Assembly (NCBI GenBank): GCA_905234125.1
Contig: CAJOGQ010000012.1
Span: 12,366-49,715 of the forward strand
Direction of reading: 5' to 3'
Source: an uncultured Bacteroidaceae bacterium
GTDB taxonomy: Bacteria; Bacteroidota; Bacteroidia; Bacteroidales; Bacteroidaceae
DNA: 37,350 nucleotides
The notes beneath the pieces were generated by a model that searched no databases, was not told the DNA's origin, and saw only the letters and a program-made list of their open reading frames with translations. Position 1 is the stretch's first letter, and each line of letters opens with the position of its first letter. Below, piece after piece: positions 17,004 through 25,632 of this stretch. A program made the position numbers and the translations under genes.

Positions 17004-17924
17004 ATGGCAAAAGTACTGATTGCTACAGAAAAGCCATTCGCGGCGCAGGCTGTCAATGGCATCAAAGAGATTATTGAAGGTGCTGGCTTTGAGTTGGCAC
17101 TTCTGGAGAAATATACAGAGAAGGCTCAGCTACTTGAGGCTGTGGCTGATGTGGATGCCATCATCATCCGTTCTGACATCATCGACGCTGAAGTATTCGA
17201 CGCTGCCAAGAACTTGAAGATAGTGGTGCGTGCAGGTGCAGGTTACGACAATGTTGACCTTGAGTCCGCTACGGCTCACAAGGTGGTGGTGATGAACACG
17301 CCTGGCCAGAACGCCAATGCTGTGGCAGAACTCGTGCTCGGTTTGCTCGTCTTCACTGTCCGCAACTTCTACAATGGTAAGGCTGGTTCTGAGCTCATGG
17401 GCAAGAAACTGGGTATTCTTGCTTTCGGAAATGTAGGTCGTAACGTGGCTCGCATCGCCAAGGGCTTCGGCATGGAGGTGTCGGCTTACGACGCTTACTG
17501 TCCTGCTGAAGTTATCGAGGCCGCTGGTGTGCACGCTGCTGCATCTCAGGCTGAACTCTTCGAGACTTGCGACATCGTTTCGCTTCATATTCCAGCTACT
17601 GACGAGACGAAGCAGAGCATCGGTAAGGCACTTGTGGGAAGCATGAAGCAGGGTGCTATTCTGATCAATACAGCCCGCAAGGAGGTCATCAACGAGCCAG
17701 AACTCGTCGAGTTGCTCACTGAGCGTACTGACCTCAAGTACATCACAGACATCAAGCCTGTTGATGACGCTTCGTTCGCCCAGTTCGAGGGTCGTTATTT
17801 CTGCACGCCCAAGAAAATGGGTGCCCAGACTGCTGAGGCCAACACCAACGCAGGTCTTGCCGCCGCCAACCAGATTGTCGGTTTCATCAAGGAGGGCATC
17901 ACGAAGTTCCAGGTGAACAAGTAA
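17004..17924 (+). CDS. serA: D-3-phosphoglycerate dehydrogenase, short ACT-less type
   Basis: First enzyme of serine synthesis; 306 residues with no regulatory ACT domain. The Rossmann motif is LGILAFGNVGR (about 136-146), with Asp163 in place to bind the NAD ribose. Substrate residues RAGAGYDN (R76) and the NTARKE arginine (R225) are present. The usual catalytic His in TPHxG is replaced: the protein reads TPKKMGAQT (K270/K271). The DVFExEP block holding the catalytic Glu reads TDIKPVDD. A His-to-Lys change is known in the type III enzyme of Entamoeba and Bacteroides relatives, so this is probably functional. It follows serC and ends at a strong terminator. Confidence 0.93.
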   Translation: MAKVLIATEKPFAAQAVNGIKEIIEGAGFELALLEKYTEKAQLLEAVADVDAIIIRSDIIDAEVFDAAKNLKIVVRAGAGYDNVDLESATAHKVVVMNTPGQNANAVAELVLGLLVFTVRNFYNGKAGSELMGKKLGILAFGNVGRNVARIAKGFGMEVSAYDAYCPAEVIEAAGVHAAASQAELFETCDIVSLHIPATDETKQSIGKALVGSMKQGAILINTARKEVINEPELVELLTERTDLKYITDIKPVDDASFAQFEGRYFCTPKKMGAQTAEANTNAGLAAANQIVGFIKEGITKFQVNK

Positions 17925-17945
17925 TCAAATCATATAAATACAATC

Positions 17946-17978
17946 AAAAAGCACGTCCAGTTTCGGGCGTGCTTTTTT
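17946..17978. terminator. Strong bidirectional terminator after serA
   Basis: AAAAAGCACGTCC pairs with GGGCGTGCTTTTT (13 pairs including one G-T) around an AGTTTC loop, with a T-run on both strands. It ends serC-serA and the convergent lipoprotein gene at 18033. Confidence 0.92.
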
Positions 17979-18032
17979 GTTTTGGCCAATATTCCAATCG
18001 ATTGGAACCATTTCTTCAATCGGTTGGGTGAT

Positions 18033-18797
18033 TTACTTTGTCACACGTACATTGGTGATGTAGAGTCCTTCAGAACCATAGATGTGGAAGTTTTTCAGTG
18101 GCTTGATGCCTGGCAAGTTGGCAATGCGTTTGCCATTGACGAAGATTTTCACGCCTCCCTTATTGTAGCTGACGGCGATGTGGTTCCAACCCTGCTTCAT
18201 CACTTTCTCGAGATTTTGGCTTTGACCGTCAAGCGACTCGTCATTTGTCTTTGTGAACCAATATTGCACGTAGTCGAGGTAGATGTAAATGTGGCCGAAC
18301 TGGTCTTCGCCATCGAAGAAATGGATTTCTTGTGCTGCATCGGGAGTCCTGAAATATTCATATTCCAAATTCCAAATGTCTGGCATGCCACCGTTGAGTT
18401 GTGGTTCGATGAGGGTGCCACTTCCGCCAAACTTGAGGATGTTGCGGCCTGCGCAGGCGTTCACCTCCATGCTGCCTTCCTTCAGATCCCATTTCGAGGG
18501 CAATTCGCCATCTTTTTCGGCTGAGAGGTCATCAGCAAAGAAAATACCCTCGGCGGGCTTGAAGTCGCCACTCTCGTAGATGGCTTTCAAATCGAGCGCT
18601 TGGGCATCTGCAGGGTTGGCCACAGCCTCCTCGCTGGCCTCTTCGCCTTCGCTTTCCTCCGATTGCTCTTCAGCGTTCTCCACTACTTCTGTGTTCTCAT
18701 TTTCGGTGTCAGATGCATTGGGCTTCTTCTCACCTCCACAAGCCGTCATCATCATGAGGCTTGCCATGCACGTCAGTGCCAGATAGATTTTTTTCAT
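18033..18797 (-). CDS. Lipoprotein with LamG/GH16-like C-terminal domain
   Basis: A 254-residue lipoprotein. The ATG at 18795-18797 gives MKKIYLALTCMASLMMMTAC, with the lipobox at TAC and Cys20 lipidated; a longer in-frame start at 18854 overlaps the promoter. A very acidic low-complexity linker (about residues 28-70, mostly Glu, Ser and Ala) leads to a beta-sandwich domain: FFADDLSAEKDGELPSKWDL, then WNHIAVSYNKGGVKIFVNGKRI, which is the classic LamG/concanavalin strand pattern, ending in YITNVRVTK. No catalytic residues are evident; carbohydrate or protein binding is likely. It sits on the opposite strand between serA and DUF1015. Confidence 0.82.
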   Translation of the reverse strand: MKKIYLALTCMASLMMMTACGGEKKPNASDTENENTEVVENAEEQSEESEGEEASEEAVANPADAQALDLKAIYESGDFKPAEGIFFADDLSAEKDGELPSKWDLKEGSMEVNACAGRNILKFGGSGTLIEPQLNGGMPDIWNLEYEYFRTPDAAQEIHFFDGEDQFGHIYIYLDYVQYWFTKTNDESLDGQSQNLEKVMKQGWNHIAVSYNKGGVKIFVNGKRIANLPGIKPLKNFHIYGSEGLYITNVRVTK

Positions 18798-18851
18798 TTT
18801 CAGATTGATTTTGGTTGTATAAATAATGATTTGGTTGATGAATTGATGGGG

Positions 18852-18859
18852 CAAAGGTA
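18852..18859 (-). promoter_or_regulatory. -7 element for the LamG-like lipoprotein
   Basis: TACCTTTG on the minus strand fits TAnnTTTG and lies 55 bases before the chosen ATG. It is divergent from the element at 18923. Confidence 0.6.
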
Positions 18860-18877
18860 GTGAAAAAAGTAAAAAAA

Positions 18878-18905
18878 CTTGAACTTTTATCCTTGAACTT
18901 TTAGT
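18878..18905 (+). repeat. 14-bp direct repeat (two copies) between divergent promoters
   Basis: CTTGAACTTTTATC is followed at once by CTTGAACTTTTAGT, differing in the last two bases. It lies midway between the divergent -7 elements. Its period, twice seven, matches the heptamer arrays elsewhere in the window. Confidence 0.65.
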
Positions 18906-18922
18906 TTTAGCCTATTTTTTCC

Positions 18923-18930
18923 TAACTTTG
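18923..18930 (+). promoter_or_regulatory. -7 element for the DUF1015 gene
   Basis: TAACTTTG, 43 bases before the ATG at 18973; the -33 candidate TTTTAG at 18904 is imperfect. It rules out the in-frame TTG at 18928 as the start. Confidence 0.6.
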
Positions 18931-18972
18931 CACGCTGAAATCGTAAATACACATTATAATATATATATAGAC

Positions 18973-20241
18973 ATGGCTATTGTAAAACCATTCAGAGGCG
19001 TGCGCCCACCGAAAGAACTCGTGGAGAAGGTGGAGAGCCGTCCATACGATGTGCTTGACTCTGAGGAGGCTCGCGCAGAGGCTGGCGACAACGAGATGTC
19101 GCTCTATCACATCATCAAACCAGAGATTAACTTCGAACCCGGCACCAGCGAGTATGACCCTCGTGTCTATGAGGAGGCAAGGCGTCAGTTCGAGAAGTTC
19201 CAAAAGAACGGATGGCTCGTTCAGGACGAGAAGGAGCAGTACTACATCTATGCGCAGACCTCCTGCCTGCCAGCCAATGGCAATCAGGAGAAGACGCAGT
19301 ATGGCATCGTGGTGGGAGCCTACAGTGGCGACTACCTGCGAGGCGTCATCAAGAAGCATGAGCTGACTCGTGCCGACAAGGAGGAAGACCGCATGAAGCA
19401 TGTGCGCGTTAACGACGCCAACATCGAGCCCGTTTTCTTCGCCTATCCTGACGACGAGGTGCTCCTCCAGCTCATCGAGAAGTATGCCAAGACAGAGCCT
19501 GAGTATGACTTTGTGGCGCCTATCGATGGCTTCGGACACAAGCTTTGGGTGGTGAGCGACGACGAGGACATCCAGACCATCACCAAGCGTTTCGCCAAGA
19601 TGCCGAGCCTCTACATTGCCGACGGACATCACCGCAGTGCCGCCGCAGCTTTGGTGGGAGCGGAGAAGGCCAAGCAGAATCCCAACCATCGTGGCGACGA
19701 GGAGTACAACTACTTCATGGCCGTTTGCTTCCCTGCCAGCCAGTTGACCATCCTCGACTACAACCGCGTTATTCGAGGTCTCAACGGCCTCACGCCCGAA
19801 GGCTTCATCAAGGCTTTGGAGAAGGATTTCACGGTAGAGAAGAAGGGTAGGGAAGAGTATCGTCCGCAGGAGTTGCACGAGTTCTCGCTCTATCTTGAGG
19901 GCGAGTGGTATTCGCTCAAAGCCAAGCCTGGCACCTATGACGAGAACGACCCCATTGGTGTGCTCGATGTCAGCATCTCCTCTCGGCTCATTCTCGACAA
20001 GATTCTCGGCATCAAGGATCTGCGTCGCGACAAGCGCATCGACTTCGTGGGAGGACTTCGTGGTTTGGGCGAGTTGAAACGCCGTGTGGACAGTGGCGAG
20101 ATGAAGACCGCCCTGGCACTCTATCCTGTCACGATGCAACAGATCATGGACATCGCTGACTCAGGCAATATCATGCCTCCCAAGGCGACATGGTTTGAAC
20201 CCAAACTGCGCTCAGGATTAGTGATACATAAATTAAGTTGA
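18973..20241 (+). CDS. DUF1015 family protein
   Basis: A 422-residue cytoplasmic protein. It begins MAIVKPFRGVRPPKELVEKVESRPYDVL, the hallmark of DUF1015. A central IADGHHRSAAA (about residue 215) and ICFPASQLTILDYNRV-type block (here VCFPASQLTILDYNRV) are conserved. It ends with PPKATWFEPKLRSGLVIHKL. The family lacks a firm biochemical role. Its position next to serC-serA, which I recall being repeated in many Bacteroidetes and other anaerobes, suggests a link to serine or phosphoserine metabolism; no serB-type phosphatase is in the window. I chose the ATG at 18973 because an upstream TTG lies within the promoter. Confidence 0.9.
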   Translation: MAIVKPFRGVRPPKELVEKVESRPYDVLDSEEARAEAGDNEMSLYHIIKPEINFEPGTSEYDPRVYEEARRQFEKFQKNGWLVQDEKEQYYIYAQTSCLPANGNQEKTQYGIVVGAYSGDYLRGVIKKHELTRADKEEDRMKHVRVNDANIEPVFFAYPDDEVLLQLIEKYAKTEPEYDFVAPIDGFGHKLWVVSDDEDIQTITKRFAKMPSLYIADGHHRSAAAALVGAEKAKQNPNHRGDEEYNYFMAVCFPASQLTILDYNRVIRGLNGLTPEGFIKALEKDFTVEKKGREEYRPQELHEFSLYLEGEWYSLKAKPGTYDENDPIGVLDVSISSRLILDKILGIKDLRRDKRIDFVGGLRGLGELKRRVDSGEMKTALALYPVTMQQIMDIADSGNIMPPKATWFEPKLRSGLVIHKLS

Positions 20242-20257
20242 AAGCTTTTTAGTTTTC

Positions 20258-20848
20258 ATGGACATTTATAAGACCATCAAATCCCCATCTGAGGGAACTT
20301 ATACGGAGAAGCGGAGCAAATTTCTTGCCTTCGCTTTTCCTGTTAGTAGCGTCGATGAGGTGAAGCAGTTGGTGGCCGACTATCAGAAGAAGTACTACGA
20401 CGCGCGACACGTGTGCTATGCCTACATGCTGGGCGCCGAACGTAAGGAGTTCCGGGCCAACGACAATGGTGAGCCTTCGGGCACGGCGGGCAAGCCCATC
20501 CTCGGACAAATCAATTCCAACGAGTTGACTGACATCCTCATCATCGTTGTCCGTTACTTCGGAGGTGTGAAGCTCGGCACGTCTGGTCTGATTGTGGCCT
20601 ATCGACAGGCCGCGGCTGAGGCCATCACATCGGCAGAAATCATCGAGAAGACCGTGGACGAGGACGTGACCTTCTTCTTCGAATATCCCTTCATGAACGA
20701 CGTGATGCGCATCGTGAAGGAAGAGAACCCGCAAATCGTCGCGCAGGGATTCGACAACGACTGCTCCATGACCCTCCGCATCCGCAAGGACTCTATGCCC
20801 CGCCTCAGGGTGAGACTCGAAAAAGTCTCCTCGCTCCACTTCGGGTGA
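20258..20848 (+). CDS. YigZ/IMPACT family protein (UPF0029)
   Basis: A 196-residue cytoplasmic protein. The N-terminal UPF0029 domain (about 15-120) has RHVCYAYMLG, NDNGEPSGTAGKPILGQI and VVRYFGGVKLGTSGLIVAYR, which are all family landmarks. The C-terminal DUF1949-like domain spans about 135-190. Relatives are the eukaryotic translation regulator IMPACT and bacterial YigZ; the bacterial role is unclear. It follows DUF1015 after 16 bases and is probably co-transcribed. Confidence 0.92.
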   Translation: MDIYKTIKSPSEGTYTEKRSKFLAFAFPVSSVDEVKQLVADYQKKYYDARHVCYAYMLGAERKEFRANDNGEPSGTAGKPILGQINSNELTDILIIVVRYFGGVKLGTSGLIVAYRQAAAEAITSAEIIEKTVDEDVTFFFEYPFMNDVMRIVKEENPQIVAQGFDNDCSMTLRIRKDSMPRLRVRLEKVSSLHFG

Positions 20849-20854
20849 GTTCTT

Positions 20855-20915
20855 ATCTTCCAAATCTTCCTTCTGGGGGGATTTGGGAGACTGTTGTGAT
20901 GGAGGGGAAGATGCG
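20855..20915. repeat. Nested inverted repeat downstream of YigZ gene
   Basis: CCAAATC pairs with GATTTGG around a TTCC...GGGG inner arm, and flanking ATCTTCC pairs with GGAAGAT further out. There is no T-run, so a simple terminator is unlikely. It has the CCAAATC/GGGGGG character of Bacteroidetes REP-like elements. The rest of the 20849-21059 gap shows only the promoter at 21010. Confidence 0.45.
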
Positions 20916-21009
20916 CTGAAAAGGGCTTGGTTCTGTGGGTTGTGAAGAAAAAAACGGAGAAAAGTCATAATAAACCTTAACGGATGGTGGGGGTTTGGAA
21001 AAAATGTGC

Positions 21010-21017
21010 TATCTTTG
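21010..21017 (+). promoter_or_regulatory. -7 element for the MORN protein gene
   Basis: TATCTTTG fits TAnnTTTG; a TTTG lies upstream at 20994, closer than the usual 19 bases. Confidence 0.6.
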
Positions 21018-21059
21018 CAATCGTCTGATTTAAGAATTTAATAAATGATAGTGCGATAT

Positions 21060-22184
21060 ATGAATATTTCAAGATACATGATGGCTGGGGCGATGGCGCT
21101 GATGTGTGCTTCGTCGGCTCTGGCGCAGAAGGTGGTGATCGGGAATTATGTCTTCCCGAAGGATAAGGCTCAGTATTATGGCGAGATGGAGGGCGGAAAG
21201 CCACACGGCAAGGGTAAGACGACGTTCACGACGGGTGACACCTACGAGGGTGAGTATGAGAAGGGCAAGCGTCAGGGGTATGGCGTCTATACTTTCACCG
21301 ACGGCGAGAAGTATGAGGGTAACTGGCACCAGGATCATCAGCATGGAAAGGGAATTTATTACTTTTCCAACAATAATAAGTATGACGGTCTGTGGTACAT
21401 CGATTTCCAGCAGGGCTACGGCACGATGTATTATTATAATGGCGACAAATATACGGGCGACTGGTATCAGGACAAGCGCAACGGAAAGGGTCGCTACACG
21501 TGGTCGAACGGCATCTTTTACGATGGCGAGTGGAAGGAGGACAAGAAGTCGGGCAAGGGTGTGTTTGACTGGCGCGATGGCTCCATCTACGAGGGCGACA
21601 TGGACAACGACATGCGCAATGGCCAGGGTAAGTACACGTATGCTAACGGCGACTTCTACACGGGTGGCTGGAAGGACGACATGATGCACGGCAAGGGCAT
21701 CTACCGCTTCAAGAATGGTGACGTGTATGAGGGTGATTATCAGAACGGTGAGCGAACGGGCCAGGGCATCTTCACGTATGCTGACAAGCGGAAGTATGTG
21801 GGTCAGTTCAAGTTTGGCCTGATGGAGGGCTTCGGCACTTACACTTGGCCTGATGGTTCGAAGTACGAAGGCTATTGGGTGGAGGACAAGGAGCATGGAC
21901 GTGGCAAGTTCACGGGTGCGAATGGCGATGTGTACGACGGCGAATGGGCTGGCGGCGAGATGAACGGCGAGGGTGTGATGAGGCTGTCGGACGGCACGAA
22001 GTTCAAGGGTCATTTCAAGGACGGCATGAAGAACGGAAAAGGTGTGGAGGAGTCGCCTGACGGCACGCGCTTCGAGGGCTCTTTCTTCAACGACCAGAAG
22101 GATGGCTCGTTTGTGGAGAAGGATCGCAACGGCAACATCCTGCGCAAGGGCATCTACAACAAGGGACGCCTGATGGGGCAATGA
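21060..22184 (+). CDS. Secreted MORN-repeat protein
   Basis: A 374-residue exported protein with about 14 MORN repeats. From the ATG at 21060 the signal peptide reads MNISRYMMAGAMALMCASSALAQ; an ATG 15 bases earlier (21045) would also work. Nearly all the mature chain is MORN units of about 23 residues, each with Y-x-G-x-W/Y and GxGxY/F elements, for example YEGEY, YDGLW, YTGDW, YEGDM, and degenerate FKGHF and FEGSF at the end. MORN arrays form long beta-hairpin ribbons and often bind lipids or partners; the role in the bacterial periplasm is unknown. A second MORN-containing protein is encoded at 27618. Confidence 0.9.
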   Translation: MNISRYMMAGAMALMCASSALAQKVVIGNYVFPKDKAQYYGEMEGGKPHGKGKTTFTTGDTYEGEYEKGKRQGYGVYTFTDGEKYEGNWHQDHQHGKGIYYFSNNNKYDGLWYIDFQQGYGTMYYYNGDKYTGDWYQDKRNGKGRYTWSNGIFYDGEWKEDKKSGKGVFDWRDGSIYEGDMDNDMRNGQGKYTYANGDFYTGGWKDDMMHGKGIYRFKNGDVYEGDYQNGERTGQGIFTYADKRKYVGQFKFGLMEGFGTYTWPDGSKYEGYWVEDKEHGRGKFTGANGDVYDGEWAGGEMNGEGVMRLSDGTKFKGHFKDGMKNGKGVEESPDGTRFEGSFFNDQKDGSFVEKDRNGNILRKGIYNKGRLMGQ

Positions 22185-22187
22185 GGC

Positions 22188-22216
22188 CATTTACAATTTG
22201 ACATTTTACAATTTGC
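22188..22216 (+). repeat. Heptamer-based repeat before the suhB-like gene
   Basis: CATTTAC-AATTTGA is followed by CATTTTAC-AATTTGC, two 14-15-mers built of 7-mers. It covers nearly the whole gap between the MORN gene stop and the ATG at 22218. Confidence 0.6.
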
Positions 22217-22217
22217 C

Positions 22218-23018
22218 ATGCGGATTCAGAGCATACTGGAGGAAGTGAAGCGATTGGCGGTGGAGGCCGGCACGTTCATTGCCGAGCAACGTCAGCACTT
22301 CGACGCGAGCAAGGTGGAGTCGAAGCATAGTCACGACTATGTGAGCTATGTGGACAAGCAGTGCGAGCAGATGATTGTGGCGCGTCTGAAAGAGATTCTT
22401 CCGGAGGCTGGCTTCATCACGGAGGAGAAGACCACGACTCAGACAGCTGAGGAGACTGGGTTCTTCTGGGTGGTTGATCCGTTAGACGGCACGACGAACT
22501 TCATCCACGACTTGGCTCCCTACTGCGTCTGCATCGCCTTGAAAAATAAGACCGACATCCTCCTGGGCGTGGTCTATGAGGTGACACGCAAGGAACTATA
22601 CAGCGCGGGCAAGGGCTTGGGTGCCTATCTCAATGGCCAACCCATCCATGTGTCGGAGCTGAAGGACTTGGATCAGGCGCTGGTGATGATTGGCTATCCC
22701 TACAATGCGGAGGGTTTCCGTCAATTTTGCCTGAATCTGACGGGACAGCTCTACGGACATTGCGCCAGTATCCGCAGCAACGGCAGTGCTGAGGGCGAAC
22801 TCTGCTACTTGGCGGCAGGAAAGATTGATGTCTATGTGGAGTCGTTCATCCAGCCTTGGGACGTGATGGCTGGTGCCTGCATCCTGCTCGAGGCGGGTGG
22901 AAAGATTTCTGACTATGACGGGGCCGATGAGCAGTGGGAGAGTGGTCGTCAGGTAGTCGCCACCAACGGACTGCTTCATGAGGCGATGTTGGTGGAGATT
23001 CAGAAAGCAAGGTCTTGA
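22218..23018 (+). CDS. Inositol monophosphatase family protein
   Basis: A 266-residue Mg2+-dependent phosphatase of the SuhB/CysQ fold. Metal and catalytic motifs are present: ITEE (E70), DPLDGTTNF (D87, D90) and the C-terminal QPWDVMAGACILLEAGG with the third metal aspartate. Family members hydrolyse inositol phosphate, PAP or sugar phosphates, and the substrate cannot be read from sequence alone. It is followed by a YhcH protein and glgB, so a carbohydrate-related role is plausible but not shown. Confidence 0.92.
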   Translation: MRIQSILEEVKRLAVEAGTFIAEQRQHFDASKVESKHSHDYVSYVDKQCEQMIVARLKEILPEAGFITEEKTTTQTAEETGFFWVVDPLDGTTNFIHDLAPYCVCIALKNKTDILLGVVYEVTRKELYSAGKGLGAYLNGQPIHVSELKDLDQALVMIGYPYNAEGFRQFCLNLTGQLYGHCASIRSNGSAEGELCYLAAGKIDVYVESFIQPWDVMAGACILLEAGGKISDYDGADEQWESGRQVVATNGLLHEAMLVEIQKARS

Positions 23019-23078
23019 CAAAAGACTTTCGATAGCGAGTTAACTAACAATATTATCAACCTTAAATGATCAGACGTT

Positions 23079-23522
23079 ATGATTTTAGACACCCTTGAAA
23101 ACTTTGGCAAGTATGCCGCGCTCAACCCCTTGTTCCCAAAGGTGTTGGAGTATCTGCAGAACACCGACCTGATGGCTCAGGAGCCAGGCAGAGTGAACAT
23201 CGATGGCAACAAACTCTTTGTCAATCACAATGTGGCAAAGGGCAAGTCTGTTGACCAGGCAAGAATGGAGACCCACAATGCGATGATTGACATCCAGATT
23301 CCACTGTCTTGTGCTGAAGTGATGGGCTACACGCCTCGCCAGTATCTGCCCAATGCGGAATATGACGCGGCGAAGGACATCACTTTCTATCTGGATCGCC
23401 CCGAGCAGTACATCACCGTACATCCGGGCGAGTTCGTCATCTTCTTCCCAGAGGATGGCCATGCCCCCAACATTTCACCCATCCCCGAATACAAGAAAGT
23501 TATTATCAAAGTGAAAGCATAA
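23079..23522 (+). CDS. YhcH/YjgK/YiaL family protein (DUF386)
   Basis: A 147-residue cupin-like protein. It begins MILDTLENFGKYAALNPLF and has the family patterns VNIDGNKLFV, ARMETHNAMIDIQIPL and FVIFFPEDGHAPN, with the metal-ligand His and Glu. Relatives include the E. coli EbgC beta-galactosidase subunit and YhcH, which is linked to sialic-acid use. It lies 60 bases after the phosphatase gene and 50 before glgB; no sialic-acid genes are nearby. Confidence 0.9.
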   Translation: MILDTLENFGKYAALNPLFPKVLEYLQNTDLMAQEPGRVNIDGNKLFVNHNVAKGKSVDQARMETHNAMIDIQIPLSCAEVMGYTPRQYLPNAEYDAAKDITFYLDRPEQYITVHPGEFVIFFPEDGHAPNISPIPEYKKVIIKVKA

Positions 23523-23572
23523 GCAGCCCATGTGTTGAACTATTCAATAAATACAAGAAAAAATAGAAGATT

Positions 23573-25630
23573 ATGGCATGTAAGAAAACAAAGGAGGAGG
23601 CTAAGAAGCCAGCCCCTGTGAAGCATATCGGCATAGTGAAGAACGACCCTTGGCTCGAACCTTTCGAAGGAGCCATTTGTGGCCGTCACGACCATGCTCT
23701 TTGGAAACTGAACGAACTCACCAACAACGGCAAGCAAACGCTCTCTGACTTTGCCAGCGGTTACCTCTACTTCGGACTCCACAAGACGTCGAAGGGTTGG
23801 GTGCTTCGCGAATGGGCACCAAACGCCACTGACATCTATGTGGTGGGAGACTTCAACGGATGGCAAGAGCAGGAGGCCTACAAGATGACGCGCATCGACA
23901 ACGGCAATTGGGAAATCAAGCTCAAGGCCAGTCAGATGCATCATGGCGACCTCTTCAAACTCAAAGTGAAATGGTACGGTGGAGAAGGGGAGCGCATCCC
24001 ATCCTACGCCACCCGCGTGGTGCAGGACGACAACACCAAGATATTCTCTGCTCAGGTGTGGGCTCCTGCACAGGCTTATGAGTTCAAGAAAAAGAACTTC
24101 AAGCCCGACACCAATCCTCTGCTCATCTACGAGTGCCACATCGGTATGGCACAGGATGCAGAGAAAGTCGGCACTTACCTCGAATTTAAGGACAACATCC
24201 TGCCACGCATCAAGAAGGACGGCTACAATGCCATTCAGGTGATGGCTGTCGCTGAACACCCATACTACGGTTCGTTTGGCTATCATGTCAGCAACTTCTT
24301 CGCTCCCTCCAGCCGTTTCGGCACCCCCGAGGAACTGAAGGAACTCATCGACGCGGCTCACGAGATGGGCATCGCCGTCATCATGGACATCGTTCACTCT
24401 CATGCCGTGAAGAACGAGATTGAGGGTCTGGGCAACTTTGCTGGCGATGGCTGTCAATATTTCATGCAGGGTGGCCGTCGTGAGCATCCGGCTTGGGATT
24501 CGCTTTGCTTCGACTATGGCAAGAATGAGGTCATCCACTATCTCCTTTCCAACTGCAAATACTGGCTTGAGGAATTTAAGTTCGATGGATTCCGCTTCGA
24601 TGGTGTTACCTCCATGCTCTACTACAGTCATGGCTTGGGTGAGGCATTTGGCGGTTATGGCGACTACTACAACGGCCATGAGGATGACGAGGCCATTGCC
24701 TATCTGACGCTGGCCAACCTCCTCATCCACGAGGTGAATCCGAAGGCCATTACCATTGCCGAGGAAGTGTCGGGCATGCCAGGCTTGGCCGCGCCGTTCA
24801 AGGATGGTGGCTATGGCTTCGACTACCGTATGGCGATGAACATCCCTGACTATTGGATCAAGACCATCAAGGAACTCAAGGACGAAGACTGGAAGCCCTC
24901 TTCGATGTTCTGGGAGACGACCAACCGCCGTCAGGACGAGAAGACCATCTCCTACGCAGAGTCTCACGACCAGGCGTTGGTGGGCGACAAGACCATCATC
25001 TTCCGTCTCATCGATGCCGATATGTACTGGCACTTCAAGAAGGGCGACGAGAACTTCATGGCAGAGCGTGGCATTGCCCTCCACAAGATGATTCGTCTCC
25101 TGACTGCCTCCACGATGAACGGTGGTTACCTCAACTTCATGGGTAACGAATTTGGTCATCCTGAGTGGATTGACTTCCCACGTGAGGGCAACGGATGGGG
25201 CTACAAGTATGCACGTCGTCAGTGGAGCCTTGTTGACAATAAGGAACTGTGTTACCACTACTTAGGTGATTTCGATGAGGAAATGCTTAAGGTCATCAAG
25301 ACGGTGAAGAACTTCCAGAAGACACCTGTGGTGGAGGTGTGGCACAACGATGGCGACCAGATTCTGGCCTTCTCTCGTGGCGACCTCCTGTTCGTGTTCA
25401 ACTTCTCGCCCAACAGGTCTTACACCGACTACGGCTTCATCGTTCCAGAGGGCAGTTACGACGTGGTGCTCAACACCGACAGCAAGCTCTATGGTGGCAA
25501 TGGATTTGCCGATGACTCCGTTCGTCATTTCACCAACTACGATCCAATCTACGAGAAAGATGGCAAGGGCTGGCTCATGATTTACATCCCTGCACGCTCA
25601 GCTGTCGTTCTCCGTAAAAACGCTGAATAA
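23573..25630 (+). CDS. glgB: 1,4-alpha-glucan branching enzyme
   Basis: Forms alpha-1,6 branches in glycogen; GH13, 685 residues, of the eukaryote-like GH13_8 type common in Bacteroidetes. A CBM48 domain (about 60-150; WAPNATDIYVVGDFNGW) precedes the barrel. Catalytic blocks are DIVHSHAV, GFRFDGVTSM (nucleophile D343), ITIAEEVSGMPG (acid/base E397) and ESHDQ (D466). The C-terminal beta domain ends VVLRKNAE. The basic lysine-rich start (MACKKTKEEAKKP) is an extension. A membrane protein gene starts 2 bases after the stop. Confidence 0.96.
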   Translation: MACKKTKEEAKKPAPVKHIGIVKNDPWLEPFEGAICGRHDHALWKLNELTNNGKQTLSDFASGYLYFGLHKTSKGWVLREWAPNATDIYVVGDFNGWQEQEAYKMTRIDNGNWEIKLKASQMHHGDLFKLKVKWYGGEGERIPSYATRVVQDDNTKIFSAQVWAPAQAYEFKKKNFKPDTNPLLIYECHIGMAQDAEKVGTYLEFKDNILPRIKKDGYNAIQVMAVAEHPYYGSFGYHVSNFFAPSSRFGTPEELKELIDAAHEMGIAVIMDIVHSHAVKNEIEGLGNFAGDGCQYFMQGGRREHPAWDSLCFDYGKNEVIHYLLSNCKYWLEEFKFDGFRFDGVTSMLYYSHGLGEAFGGYGDYYNGHEDDEAIAYLTLANLLIHEVNPKAITIAEEVSGMPGLAAPFKDGGYGFDYRMAMNIPDYWIKTIKELKDEDWKPSSMFWETTNRRQDEKTISYAESHDQALVGDKTIIFRLIDADMYWHFKKGDENFMAERGIALHKMIRLLTASTMNGGYLNFMGNEFGHPEWIDFPREGNGWGYKYARRQWSLVDNKELCYHYLGDFDEEMLKVIKTVKNFQKTPVVEVWHNDGDQILAFSRGDLLFVFNFSPNRSYTDYGFIVPEGSYDVVLNTDSKLYGGNGFADDSVRHFTNYDPIYEKDGKGWLMIYIPARSAVVLRKNAE

Positions 25631-25632
25631 AA

